From positions 29,916,169 through 29,980,168 of the forward strand of contig CM037862.1 of assembly GCA_021292105.1 (NCBI GenBank): a stretch of DNA of 64,000 nucleotides, in the 5' to 3' direction. Source of the stretch: Anadara kagoshimensis (taxonomy: Eukaryota; Mollusca; Bivalvia; Arcoida; Arcidae). Shown here piece after piece: positions 12,515 through 27,500 of the stretch (within the stretch, counting starts at the first letter, position 1; each line of letters opens with the position of its first letter). A model generated the notes under the pieces. It worked only from the letters and a program-made list of their open reading frames with translations. It was not told where the DNA came from and searched no databases. The translations under genes were made by a program, and so were the position numbers.

Positions 12515-15500
12515 CTGAAATATAAATCACGGAAATCTTGTTTACAAATTTATTTTTGTTGATTTTTTTTCTTTTTATATAAAAAAAAATTTTCATTAAT
12601 GTAATGTACAGCAAAGATTCTTTCCATGTCAAACTTTTCATGACACAGGATATCAAGTTTTTAGGTAACATCTGAAAGAAACAATTACTTTCATTTCAAT
12701 ATGCCAAGTACTTGATAAAACAATTTAAGTCTTGAGTTTAACCTCATCCAGTGTAATCAGGATCTATACTAGGACAAATGACAAAGACTTACAACATAAG
12801 CCCCTATTAGGCCTGTATCCCTAAACTTTCACTTTATCGGTACATGAACTTCAAACAACTCTCCCAAACATAATTTTAAATCTGCATCAAATATCATAAC
12901 ATTTTGTCTAGTTTTTTATTTTCTCCAGAAAACAAGATTTTAATTAATTTATAGTGACCCCTCTACAGCCTCCCAAATTGGGCCCCAAAGCTGAGATTTG
13001 TCTAATCTTTGTCCAATCTAGAATACCCATAGTCTAGCCATTGAACATTTGTTCTTTATGATTTTAACATGATTTATAAGGTCTCCTCTACACCCCATCA
13101 AAAATCATAACTGTTAGATGCTAATTGTCTTATTCATGTCCAGGAAATGAAAAAAGCTTTCCTACAGGAAGTGGAGCCGAGAAATGATGTTTTAGACCCC
13201 AGTCAAGGTTTTTCTCATTTGTATCATGGTGGCCTAAAGAGGGCATTATACATTGTGATTATTTACATAGGTCATTTATATTTATTTACCTGAGGAAACA
13301 AGGGTCTGTGTTCTCTGTCAAACTTACAACAGTCTTGCATTAGTATTTTAAATCTTTTTGGAGTTCCGTTTTGTGCTTTGCTGATATCTGGCCGTAGATA
13401 ACCCTTACCCACCATGAACAGAATCTGAAATCAACAGCATAAGGCAATTAAGAAATTAATTAAACTAATTAAACATGCAATTTTAAACTGAAATCATTAT
13501 TTTCTTGCAGAAAGGATAGAAGCCTCTTTGAAGAGATTATTGTACACAATGATGATCTCTCATCCTATGATAGTAACCCACTCCTATAAGGTGTTGCTTC
13601 CTATAAATACTTAGTATTTTAACTTCTAAATATTGGTTCTGTATAAATGAACAGTAACTACCTAGTAGGATCAACAAATGACAATAACATTGGTTTAAGG
13701 CAACAAACTTTTGAAGATCTGAAGTGACTAGTGTTGCAGTATGACAAATGTTTTCCCATGAAGCTAGTGTAGAAGTTAGAATATAGATAATACATGTAGT
13801 TTTCTCAGTCTGTTTCAATAGCTTCAGTGACCTTATCCAGATAAGGCTCTAGCATGCACAGAGACATCAGACCTCATATGAAAGAATACTCTAGTAAATA
13901 AACTTTGGATGAGTGACTGTTATCAAGTTTTATTTTGGTTTAATTGACAGCAAGAATTAAGACTACTGTAAACATTGGAAATGGAAAATAAATTTAGCAG
14001 GTTTGATTTTGGTGCAATTAACGATAAGAACTAAGAGCTAAAATAAAACATCACTATTGAAGACCATTGTCCCATTGCTATATCAACTTACCTGGTCTTT
14101 ATTACTTATGTTAGCGTATGGTAGCTGACCTGTCATTAACTCGTACAAAACTATACCAAAGGCATACACATCTGATTGATTTGTATAGGGGTTAGCCTCT
14201 TTCATTCTTATCACCTCAGGTGCCTGCAAAATTAATGGTATGGTTTACTGATATAAAGAGATCTCTAAACCCTTAAGACAAACAAAGTTAAAAAGATCCT
14301 ACCAAGACTCAGATAAGTTTTTTTTCTATCTGCTTGGCACTGTGCAGATAGATGTTGTGTACATCAAGTAGTTGTAACTTGGCACTAGAAAAAGGTTATT
14401 TAAGTTATTTATTTAATTTTAGTATTACATATTTATTACAATTTAATTAGAATCAAGGATGATGTCTTACAACAAATAATCTACTTGGCACTGGGTTGAG
14501 TATGAAAAAAATCCACTAGGCTGTTTCAACTAAGTATAAGTACATGTAGTTGAGTGCTTTATCTGCTGCCTGCCTACTAAGGAAATGTTAAATACACTAT
14601 AATAAATAATCAAAGGATTCAGAAGAGAAGATTCTGTTAAAGTTCAAATTGAGCCAGCTTACACATTTTGATATGGCATATTAAATCAATAAAATAGGCA
14701 TGTGACCATGGAAACGGGCAATGTGTAATCTGTGTAAGAACAAAAAATTTCAGTGAATTAGGATCCTCTGCCATCCGGTTGTGTTTTTGTGATTTGCACT
14801 TATGTTCAAAGGGCCATAACTCTAAAGAAAATAAACAAACCAAATCGGGTCAACGATATGCACACCTCCTATCTATGTTGATACTTTGCAAAATTGTGAA
14901 ATAGTGCTTCATAGTTTTGGAGAATTAGCACAGACAAGAATTTCAAACAGGCAGAAGGAAGGAAGCTCAAATTTAATACCCCCCCCCCCCCCCCTCTTAT
15001 AAAGGCCGGGGATAATAACAGTTTCGAACATCTTGTTTGTCCAGAAATTGTAACTTTCATGAGAAAACTAATACTCAAACAATTAATATACTCGATTCCA
15101 CAAATTTAAAATTTTAGTAGCAAAATTTCCAAAATAAGTTAAAATATAGTCCTTTTAACACATTTTTAAATTTCTTAAAATAGGTACTTTTTTGAAAGAA
15201 TTTCTCAAACATTAGTAGCCTATGACAATTTTTGCTACAACAAATGTAAACCTGTTACATGTCATAGGCTAGTCATGTTTTAGCCCTTTGTATAGGGGAG
15301 AAAAATGTCAAAAAGTTCATGTTATAATTGATTTTTTGTCATACCATCCATAATATTGATCCAGTAGGTTGCTGGAACTGATGTGAACCACTCCACCGTG
15401 TTTTTACTGTAGCTAAACCAAAATCTCCTATTTTTACAGTATAATCGTCTGTTAAAAATATATCTGAGAAATACATTAAGGAAAAGAAAACCATTTTATC

Positions 15501-18500
15501 ACAAGAGCACTGTGCAATCAATATCCAACATTTGTGTGAAACATTTTGAAAATCTGTAAGTCACAAGTTTCAAGAAAAAAGTCATTTTTTTAAAGGAAAG
15601 GTTAAGCAATTCTATATCCCTTGCAAATAATAGGAATTTGCAAAAATTCTATATACATTAAAACTGCTAGTGACAACCTGTACATAAATGTCATCTGTAA
15701 ATTAAAACCAGTGTTTCAAGGTCTCTTTTCTTCATATTGTAACCAAAAATCCTCCATATAAAGACCATCTGTCTATAAAGTCCATATTTCTTTGATCCCT
15801 TAGAGTCTTTTTATACAGGTTATAGTATAGTTAATTTCTACTGTATAAAATTTGTTAAGAGTTAACAATTAATTCTGTGTAAAAGGATACTATTTGACTT
15901 CAAATCTCTGTGTATAATTGACTTGGCATGTATAAAACTGAAACAAGATTAAAATTATGTTAAATACATGTATAAATAAATAGTCAATCATTCAATGTTA
16001 TGGAGAACAATGATAGAGAAATCTTTTATCAAGAGTTGTTAAACCAACAATTCTAAAACACCAGTACTAAATAGTCCTTTTTAAGGTATTTACAAGTATA
16101 CGTACATGTATATACTTTATTAGAATATTTATCATAACACATGTACAAACTTTGAGAGAATAACCTTAAAGTCTCAAAATATTTACCACTTTTGAGGTTA
16201 ACAATAGTTATCTCCCTTTGATATAAATGCCAGAACAGAATGTTACATGAATTTTCATTTTTCGAAAATGCCATTATTATTTTAAGTAATTTATCTCATG
16301 CATGTATAAAATTCCTTGCACATGCCTCATACACATCTTCAAATACTTACTCCATGCCTTGCGCTGTCTGTCGTGCGATTTCTAATAAGGTCAGCATTTC
16401 AAACTTAGCTTCTTGAACATGTAAATGTTTATATAAACTGGAACCTTCACACCACTGCGTCACTAAGGCTAGAGTTGGTTGAGATATGCACCCCATAAAT
16501 AATAATATATTCACATGTGTATGTTTTCTGTAAATAAAAAAAATATTTACTTCAATAAATCAAAACTTAATATTTTAATTTTATTTTCATTTTTCTTAAT
16601 ATGTTTTTAAAATGCCATATAATTGTTACCATGTATCTATCTTGAAAATAATTTCTTAAAAGTGATATGTATATCTTCACTATGTATAGAAATAATCACA
16701 GAACTTTCAAGGTTCTTGGTTGAAAACTAAATGAAGAAAAGGCCACCCCAATCACTATACTATAAGCTGGATGGAACTCCATGCAATCCAGCTAAGAAAA
16801 CTGAGAATTGTAGATAACTCATACATTTTTATTTATCTAGCAAAGACTTGAATAAGAATATGCAGATGTTCACAAAGAAGCTTTGATTTGAATATTCTAA
16901 TCCATTTCTGTGTAGACATTCATTTGATTAAAGTGCTTTGATATTACAGATTCCCATTTAATTTTGAAGACCATTACACTTCATTAAAATATATTGAATA
17001 TTTCTTTAATCCAGAGCATAATATGAAAACATGATCCAGAATTATAATTCTAATTGTGCTTACCTTAAAACTGCTACTTCATTTTTAAATGCTTTTAGTT
17101 GCTGAGGAGTGGGATCTGTTACATTGAGACGTTTTATTGCCACAGGACCGTGCCAGTGACCCCTATATACAGTTCCAAATGACCCTGATCCTATCCGTGG
17201 ACCAATCACTATTTCATCTGCTGGAATTTCCCAATCTTCATTAGAGTCTCTACGATGTCGCTAAAAATGGAAATGTATTTATTGTTTAACATGAAATAAT
17301 GTTTTACTGACAAGAGGATCATTTTCATCAAGTCTGAAGAAGTTGAACTTAAAATTTTGGCTTTCAAAGTTATTCTATGATTTGATCTAGTGACATATTT
17401 CATGACCTAACATGATACATGTATAAGATGTTATATGACAGCCTCTTCCATCTGCAGGTCAAGTCCCACCATACCTTTTGATACACCTTCATTTAGCAGC
17501 AGAGTAAATTCAACCAATGTGATATTAAATGGTTCTTCTCTATGATATACCACACAATCACTCCTTGGAAATGAACCAATGAATTTGTAGCCTTAACCTA
17601 AATTACCAATGGGGCCATTTTGGGGATCCTCCCGAAGTGATATTAATATTTGATGTCCTGTTTCATGGTAGGCATGGTACATTAAAAGAACACTTCCTGC
17701 ATATTGCCACCAAGCACACTGCAAAAGTAAAACTTTCTTCCACTTCACCACTCTATATTAGAGAAATATTCTTGTGTGGGACAAAAAAACCTCACTCAAT
17801 AAATTAATCAATCCATGATATACTACACAAAACTACTGGAACATGAACCAATGATATGAATTGCTTGTTTTAACCTAAACTAGAACTGTCTCTTGAGGGC
17901 CAAATACCCCTCCCCCCTCAATATTTAATGTTTCCCATGGCCTTGACCTTTATATGACCTTGGTTCAAGGTCATGACACACCTTCTGACCATGGAGATTA
18001 TTCATGATAAGTTTTTTGAAGTCGTCCAAAGCAGTTATGAGATATGGCCCGGACATAATTTTACATTAACAGACAGACATGATGATTCCCTTCAAACTTG
18101 TTTGCAGGGTGTATAATAACCCAGACTTGACATTTCCACAATTCAATAATTACTTACTCTATATCGAGCTGGATCACCTCCGTCTGATGAACCACTTCGT
18201 TTATCTTTATGTAAATCATTTGGTGATTTCTGTGTACGTTTTGTTGGACTGTTTGTAGGGCTTTCACTGTGGGGGAGAGGTATTGTGTCTGCTGCAAGAG
18301 AAAAAATAAATCATAAAATATGTAAAAGCATGAACTAAATTCGTCAAAACTTAAAAACAAAATCACTTGCATCACCCCATATCAAATTTATATTGTACAC
18401 CTGATACCAATAATGTAACATAGTTTAACATGTATGATAATAAACGAGAGCATAGTTAACAGGAGAACCAATCAATACTAGTGTTCAATCCAGAAAGACC

Positions 18501-21500
18501 CCTTGTGCCATAAACCCTCAAAACTAGTTTTGTCCCACAAAAATACTATCTGCCTGGGTCAAATCTGGCCATCTTTTCAGTTCTACTTCTTTCTCATTTA
18601 TATTTTTCTTTGACATAATACTGATCTTTTCCAATAAAACACATTGAGTTAAGTTATAATATTGTGCCACAAGTTTTGAGTTAAGTTATAATGTTGACCG
18701 TAAGTTTTGAGTTTAGTTATAATGTTGACCCAAGTTTTGAAAACATGATTCATCTTTTTCAAGGTCTGGGTCAGGATGACCCTGCTTAGATCATTTCTAG
18801 GTTGAACACGGCAATACCCTATAACATTTGTACAAAAAGTTGTGGTAACCATTTATATCACAAATTGTCAATTCTAAGAATAGTGCCATTTTTATGGAAA
18901 AAGAGACAACTTATGTGATTCCATTTTTAAATGGAAACAACACTTCTGCACAAATATTAAGGTTTGTCACCCTTCAAAGAAATTTCTCGCATAGCGATTG
19001 GTTAACTTTCTGGGGTACATGGAACTATGTTCGGAAATCTGCCGGGGTACATGAATGCACGCGACCTTTAGCGGTAAAAGGGAAGCAACTCATACATCGC
19101 TGACATCTAGTTACAGTAAACAAACATGGCGTCAACGTACGCACGTCAAACAAAATACGGAATGGAAGTTAAAAAGATCCAACTGGTTACGCTTTGAAGG
19201 ATGACAAAAACGTTATACAGGGCTTTGGCAGGTTACACGGCCCATGTACATCGTCAAAGATGAATGTACCCTTCGCCTTCGGCTCAGGGTACATAAATCT
19301 TTGATGGGGTACATAGGGCCGTGTAACCTGCCAAAGCCCTGTATAACTTATAATATCATGTGGCACACTAGTAAATCACATGAAAAATCTGAAATATGAA
19401 ATCAAAAGTTGTATTAAAACAACAAATGCATAAGACATAAATGTCACTAAAATAACCTCATCTCATTTCAATACAATATCATATTCCATAGTATTTTATT
19501 GAAATCTATGAAGATTATGTACAGGTATATATGACATATAATAGCTTTCAATACAGCGGAACAGTAACAGGGCTCAAAATTAGGGCCATGTTTTAAAAAA
19601 AATTTCCCTAAACTGTCCCAAAAGAAAAGTTCTAGTCACCCTGCATTTTGAAGAAGTCCTTTTTCACTACATCTTTAAACAGCAAGGTTCCTAAATAAAG
19701 TACAAATACAAGCCCCTTTAACACTTCAATCAATATTACTAACAATAGAAAAGGTTGAAAAACAGAGTTCCATTCTCTTTATGACTTGGAAGGTTCATTC
19801 AAATATTTAGTAGCACTGCAATTAGTAATGGGTAAAGTTACAACACAATTAAAAAGTTGTCAGAAAACTGCTTGTGAGAAAATCAAAGGATAGAAAATGT
19901 GAAATGTTACTTTTTGGGGATTTAATGGATAAAATAATGGGGAAACAGAGTCTTAATTTTGAAAATTAATAATTATGTGAATTCTTGTGATATACTGCCA
20001 TTCAATCGACATTTTATTAAAATATATCTTGTCACTGAACTTTGCAAATCTTCAAATTTATTTTCCATTTTATCCTTTTGGATCAAAAAGGGATATTTCC
20101 AAAACTCTCAAATGCAGCGAGGTAAGTAGCAAGCCTCTAAATTTAACTTAAATGTTCTAAATGTACAAGTCCCAGTATATAACTGAAACAACTGTTTCCT
20201 TAAAACACTTCTAGGATTTTAGCAATACCAACAGCAAGTTATCATGCCGACTCAAATTTCAAATTCCTAAACTGCACTATTAAACAAAACCAGGATAGAA
20301 TTATCATTATTTGTTAGTCTGGTAAAGAAAAATCAAAACTAAAATCTCAGAAAAAAAAGATTTCCATGACTAGTGAAAAACTTTATAAATTACAGACAAA
20401 TTTCAAATACCATTAGTTCAATACCATTCATTTAAACCACGCAAAGAATGTAATTGTAATGAACAACTGACAAAAAAAGTTTTAATCTAAAGGGGAAAGA
20501 TTTAATTCAAAGTTAATAAATATATAAATTTAAAAAAAAAAAATAAATATAATATTTAAATTTGGTTACCAGCATATTTACAGTATTATTTTTTTAAATT
20601 AACATTTACAATGTTAATGACTTTAATTATTGGGAGACTTTCTTCTGAGATTCTATTAATTTTGTCAACCAAAGTGCAGCTATAGGCAAAAGTCAGCATG
20701 CTGTCCAATCAATGAAGCTGATTTATAAAACATCTCTCACTTAAAGCTAAATATCTCCAATTTTGAGAAAAATACTTCAAAATCTTCAAAGATAAAATCA
20801 AACTTCCGCAAATATGTATAACATAAGGTGTCGCATCAAATCTCATTTAATATTTCAAATAAAATTAATTGAAAAATGTATCGGATTTCCTAATAGATAA
20901 TTCAGAAGCTAAAACTGGCTATATCATAACAACTGCCCATGTGCAATCACACATATGCACTTATATATACAAGTATATCTGTTAGGTAAAGAAAGTGTTC
21001 CTTCAAACAATGAAAATAAAGAAAAAAGTTTCACACAAAACTAATCCACAACTGGATGCAAAATTAGAATCTGTATTTCAAACTCATGAGGTATGATGAA
21101 TGTCAGTCGATTGCTAACCAAAAACAGCACACAACAGGTTATATATAAGGGGTGATGATGATGGTGCCACACGCCCTGACATTAATACCTGTTCTATGTT
21201 TATGGTCGCCATAGTGACAGAGTTCACGTATAGGTTTGCTACTGTCACTTGCATGGCGTTTTTCTTTATACTGTTTTCCTGAAACATTAAATATCAAAAT
21301 TCAACATATCCCAAAGCTAGAACAGTCAGTCAGTGCAAGACTGCTCACTCTTCAGTGATGGAAATTTTACATAAAAATTAACCAGAAATTCTGGAGCTTA
21401 AAAGACAACACCACAGTATTCACACACCGACGGCCTACAGTCAAATTTGATTTTTTTTTATCTTGAAGCCATTACATCTGTAAATTGTAAAATACACAAG

Positions 21501-24500
21501 TTCTATCCTTCTACATTAAAGGGAGATTTTAAACCGTCTTAATTTCTCAAATAGCCCTTATCATTTTCAAAATTTAAATTCAGCAAAAAAAGATTATGGG
21601 AACGAAAAACAATTACCCCTTGGACAGTTGAATATACCATTGTTTAGTTTAAACTTCCACATGGTAAAAATGCTTACAATCTGATTAGAAAAAAAGTTTT
21701 GTTGACTACCTGTGAACTATTCCAGTAAAGATGATCTCATACTAATTTAGTAAATTCAGAGGCAAGGAGTAAATTTTTTAACTGACTCTTTTTTATTTTT
21801 AGAGTTTAAATTGAATTTATGGTCGAAAACAAAAGGATACATTCTAATTTGACACCATACTACCAACTACCATTAGATACCCAGACCCCAATTCATTTTT
21901 ATTTTTTCAAATTCTTTATCAATCTATGAGCAATGAGTCAACTCACCTTGTGAAGCTTTGAATGCAAATTCCTGAAAATAATAATAATGATAATAATAAT
22001 AATATTACATGTAACAGTATGTGAAAATTATGTAAAACAGACACTGATAGATGCCATTATCACTGTGGGTGAAAGAAATAGCCTACCCTTCTATGGAAAC
22101 ATTGAACACAAAAGGCAATATAATGTCTTTTGGATAGAAAATTTTAACTAATGTCTTTTGGATAGAAAATTTTAATCTTAAAACAAGAAATATACACTTC
22201 TATGCAGTTATTTACAAACTGCAGTAAAACTTGTGATGTAGCACTACTCCGATTCACTCTCCATTCCATCGACTATCCACTTGAATTTCTAGTATATTTT
22301 AGTGAGTATCCCTTCATTGGAGCTTTTTGTCCTGTCCATCACCACACAGATTTGAAGTCATAAAAATCACATGGTCTTTTTATCTGTCACCATTCATAGA
22401 ATTAACTTGCATAGTGATATGTTAACTTGCCAGGGTACATTATTTTAAACTGTCAAGTACATAAATGCACATGATATAAGTGAAGTAACTCATACATTGC
22501 GGAAATCTAGTTACTGTTAACAGACAAACTCACAAGGTACAAGTCACACAGAATATGAAATACAAGATAAAGAGGATTTACTAAATTATAAATGCTGCTT
22601 TGAAGAGTGACAAAAATTTTATACTGATTTCCGCCTGTGTCTCGGGGTACACAAATCTTTGACTGGGTACATGGAGTCATGTAACTTGTCAAAACCCTGT
22701 ATTTCTTATAATATCCTTATTTCTGAGAACTTTACAATGATGTAGTGACTAGTTCTATCTTTTAGTCTTTACAAAGTTGTCTATAAATGGAACTGCAAGA
22801 TGAAAGGCATATTAAAACCAGCACCTGAAAAACAATTGTCTGATTAAATGCAATATGTAAGCTTACGGCCACTTAAAATTAAATTTTCTGCCTGGTGACT
22901 TCAACAGGTACATGAAATTGATTGTCTTCAGCTTGCTAAGCATGGATGAACCTAAATACTACAATCACTTTTTTCAATAAAATTATGATGTAATGATGAA
23001 TAACAAAGCCCAAGTTTACAAAATCAGGGCTCACACTGTCGGTTGAATATGTCTCAATTGAAAATGTCTCAATGGGATTTCACCAGCATACTACATGATC
23101 AATAATATCCTATAGCATTCATGCAGAAAGTTATGGAAAAGCATTGACATCACTACTTCACAGGATAATGCCATTTTACAAGGGCCATCAACTTATAATG
23201 CCAATCCATTTCCAAAATAGAAATACAATTTTGCACAAATGATAAGGAGTACCATGCATTATACCGGTAGTATACCCCATTTAAAACTTTGTCAAAATTT
23301 GTGATACAAACTTTAACTTGAAATATAGAAAATGTCAAAGAATTCTAAAGAATAATAATTTTTCTCGAGTACAATTTGCAAAAAAAAAAAATTGAGCCAA
23401 TGTGTCAAATGGAAAGTAAAATTTTCCATGTTGCAAAATAGTTTTTAACTTGTGTTCGCAAAAATAACATGTCACAATTTTTTTGTGGCTTTTAGTAATG
23501 TACTATTTCCATTTGGATTCAGTATGTGTGCTTGAACTACTATAACACACTCTCAATATTTTTAAGCTCTAAACTTAATCCTAAAGCACTAAAAAATTTC
23601 CAATACTTCTGCTTAGCTCGTCAACATTAGATTATCAAAGATTAATATACTAGACCATTAAAATGATTAGGTTAGTTGGTTGACATGTTAAACCTGTTTG
23701 GGTTTTCAACAATTTCTCTGTACCCTAAGTGATACAGAAAATATAAGGAAGATATATGTATGTGCAGTAATGTTAATGTTGCAACATTGATTTAAAATCA
23801 TAATTGATAATCAGCTGAAATCCGTAAGTGTTCCTTTTCATCAATTTTACGAATTATGATCAGTAGAAAAGGGGGTTGTGTAAAAACAGAATGCAGGGTT
23901 TTATCAGGGTCCTTTGGGAAAAGGCCCTAAACTAAAAATTGGGAAAAACTATCAACTTTTTGCTCATTTTGGGAAAACTTTGCTGCCGTTAAGTGTTTAT
24001 CAGTGTTTAATTATACTTGATGTTCGAGTTTGTCATCATTGCATTTTGCCGCTTTACTTTCAATCTCAATGTTAGAAGTCTGTATACTCATGGTCTCGGA
24101 AGCCATGCATTTGATGTAGAAGCTGTATTTTCATGTTGGGTTAAAATAATCTAGAATCTTTTTACTTGATTTTGCATCCTCTGTCTTGAGGCGCTTTGTG
24201 TAAAACTTTTTTTAAAATTTTTTAATTGGGAATTTACTCAGCCCATTTTGGTAAAAATCAATGTTTTTCCATTGGGAATGGGGCCGAATTTCGGCCCTAA
24301 ATATGCCTTTGATAAATCCCTGGAATGGAAACAATGTGCAACAGATTTTATTATATACAATAAGAACAACATACATAGTGTATGTAATCTCTGAAATCTA
24401 AAATCCGGGAATTACATGGCTCTAGGACATAGGATAAAAGTTTGATAAATGTCAATCAGTGCTTACTTAAAAGGTAATTAAGATTGGGAACAAAGGCAAA

Positions 24501-27500
24501 GTAAACATTCGTCATAATCATAATTCTTTTGGATTGTATTATTCACATGCAAAAATTCTTAACACTAATTAATATTGGTAAACAACTGTATGGTTCGTTC
24601 ACATTTCATGATGAATTTGTTACAATTTTACCTGTTACTTTTATGGTGCATGGTCCTGGATGACAAACAAATGGCATTTGTCAATGTATCTTGTGATAAT
24701 TCTTATTTGTTGGAATCTATAATTTCCATTGGATATGGAAAGCATTTTTCCCATAAAAATTTTTTCGAAAATGTTATTTACATATGCTGTTGCTAATGCA
24801 TTTTCCATAACAAATAGAAACTATATTTACAAACAAACATCAGCAGTCAGTCATCACATGATACATCATTGGTGACAGCCATTTGACTAGTGTGAAGATT
24901 TCAATATTAGATGTGTGTACGTACCTCAGATTCAGCACTATGTTCTATTGTAGAAACATTAGGAACAGAGGAAGATTTTTCTGACCGTAATCCCGAAGTT
25001 TTTCTAGAACTACATTAACAGAGAAAATGGAAGAGAAAAACAAATCAACCATATCATTAATACTTAGTGGGTATGTTTACAAAAACTAAATAAAAAGTAA
25101 ACAAAAAAGACTGTTAGTAAACAAACACCACATATAGATGCAGTCTTCTTAACTTTTCTTAACAAATCATTCAACGAATTATTTCAACAATTTGTTGTGT
25201 TACATTGGAACAAAATATATTAAATACATTTAAATGACGGTGATATCTTTTTTTGTTTTGATAATTTCGGTTACAATATGCTCTTTGACACATTTCTAGT
25301 TTTAGACACTTTCTAAAAATAAATTTATAAAATGTAAAAATATTATGTACCAAAATTTTGAATTTTGACACTGAAATTAAAAAAAATAGTTTCCTTTTCA
25401 AAGAAAATCTAAACAAATCTAAATTAAAAACTTTTTGGTAAAAAAACAAATAAAAATAATTTTTATAGGGCTGAACAAGTATAACCAAACCCTTTTGATT
25501 GCCAATGGTAGTGAAGTCTGAAATTCCTACCCTTTTCAATGTTGGAAAATCAACCAAAGCTAAGAAAACTGCAAAAATAATACACAAACATATGACCACA
25601 TAAATAATACTCCAGTGCAAGGTGGGACCCCATGTGTGTACCAACATACCTCCAGTGATGCGTCACCAAATTTAACGCCACAAACATGAACATTTGGTGC
25701 AGACGTAGAGCGCTCCCTGTGACCTAGCGGAGGAGCAGGTTTGTTGCGTGGGATTCGCGGAGAACTAGTGGTCTGATTCCTGTTTTGAATGCATGTATAA
25801 TAGGAATTGAGACTGGAAGCAGTAGAAGTATCCGTGCTGAAATTTTAGAAAGACAGAAGTAGTATATACTGAGACAAATGTTATAAATGACTAACATTTT
25901 TTTTTCTTTATTTTTTTTTTCATCTTAGTCATTTCTTCTACACTTAGGTGAGAATGTATTTCTATATAGTAGTCCTGAATTAAATTCATTATAAATGATA
26001 TTATTAAAATTTACAATTTAAAGTCTCTGGTTGTAAAAACCGAGATTTGGACATCTAAAAAATGTATAAACGTTGTGAAAATATTGAAAAATTTAAAATT
26101 TAGATTTTTTTTTTTTTTTTTTTTTTTGGTAGAATAAGATCTGGTTTCCTATAGTATTTGTATAATTTTTCTTTTCGTATTTTTACTTTCAAAATCAAGC
26201 ATGTTTATATTGAAATCACTTCTTCATTTTAGAAAATCACAAATTCTAAAATGTTTTCCACAGTAACCCGCTAATATTAGGTCAAAACTTTTAAATACTT
26301 CAATTTTAAACAGCAATATATCCATTGTTTTCGTTTAATTCTCACCAAAGTGTTTTTGATTTTTTAGAATAATCATAGAATAGATTAATAGCAAATGTTA
26401 TATATATATTAAAAGTTCCATGCCAAAATCATTATGTATGACCACAGCTTAAAATTAAAATTCAAAACAGAAGTAAATGAAAAATTCAAAATAAAAATTT
26501 CCTAGATTCACAGGCAAAAAATAAAAAGAACAGCCATAAAAATGTCCAAAACTACGGCTAAAGGAATATTTGAACCATTTTTAATTTTTTTTTCTTTTAT
26601 CATAAATTTTAAACGATATCAAATCTGAAGTGTCAAAAAGGAATGAATTTCTTTCATGCCCTAGTCAAAAATTATCACTAAAAACCAGGCAGTCAGTTCA
26701 GGAATGGCAGTGGAAAACAAAGTGCCCATAGAAAACCACTGACCGGCTTCGGCAAGTGAACTGACAAACTTATTCACACCAGGATCTGTCCCAAGTGGGA
26801 TTTGAGCCTAGGCAGTGAGAGGCATTGTAAACTTTAGACCACTTAGTCATCAAGGTAAAAAAAGGTGGTTTTACAGCTAAGCATTCTTACCTGCTGCATA
26901 TTTTGATATAAAATAATGATAGTATTAGCGATTATTATTACATTTTGTCATTTGGTCTTTATAAATGGGAATCGATACATGTATATGATAAGTGACGGCA
27001 TTATTATTGAACAGTATCAGTTGTATTTGTTAATTTTGTCACAGCAAACATCTAAAAGCAAGACGAATGATTGGTTGGCTTAAAAAGAGTTTTACACTGC
27101 AGTCAAGTTACTTCCCCTGATACCAAGACTCGGTTCGAGACTGGTGGAGGCAACTGGAATATGAAAAAGAAACAAGCAAACTGACACAGTCTATGGTGCC
27201 TTAAATAATACGGCAATGTTATGTCCTAGGTCATCTAAAGACTCACAAAGTTTCAAATTCAACATTTATATTTCCCCCGATGTTAAATGCTATTTGTCAT
27301 GTTTGTAGCAATGTCGCATATAAACAGTTCTTTCATGAGTAAAAATAATAATTATGTAAAATATTTTGGACATTTTTGTTTTCATATAACAGAGCTTGCG
27401 AAAAAGAGTGAAACCAGGATGTCATGCAAAGCAAACATGCTAATAAATAAAATAGAAATATGCAAACATGCATCATTTTAATGATAAAACAACAAAAGCA

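Noticed and set aside
12375-12671. 98-codon minus-strand open frame as a separate gene
   Set aside because: It overlaps the last Raf exon in another frame; the Raf frame carries the conserved RSASEP and TED motifs.
25171-25647. 158-codon minus-strand open frame inside the Raf intron between the two alternative exons
   Set aside because: Composition follows AT-rich DNA (Phe/Lys/Ile/Tyr), no domain seen, and it lies wholly in the intron directly past the exon 7a donor.
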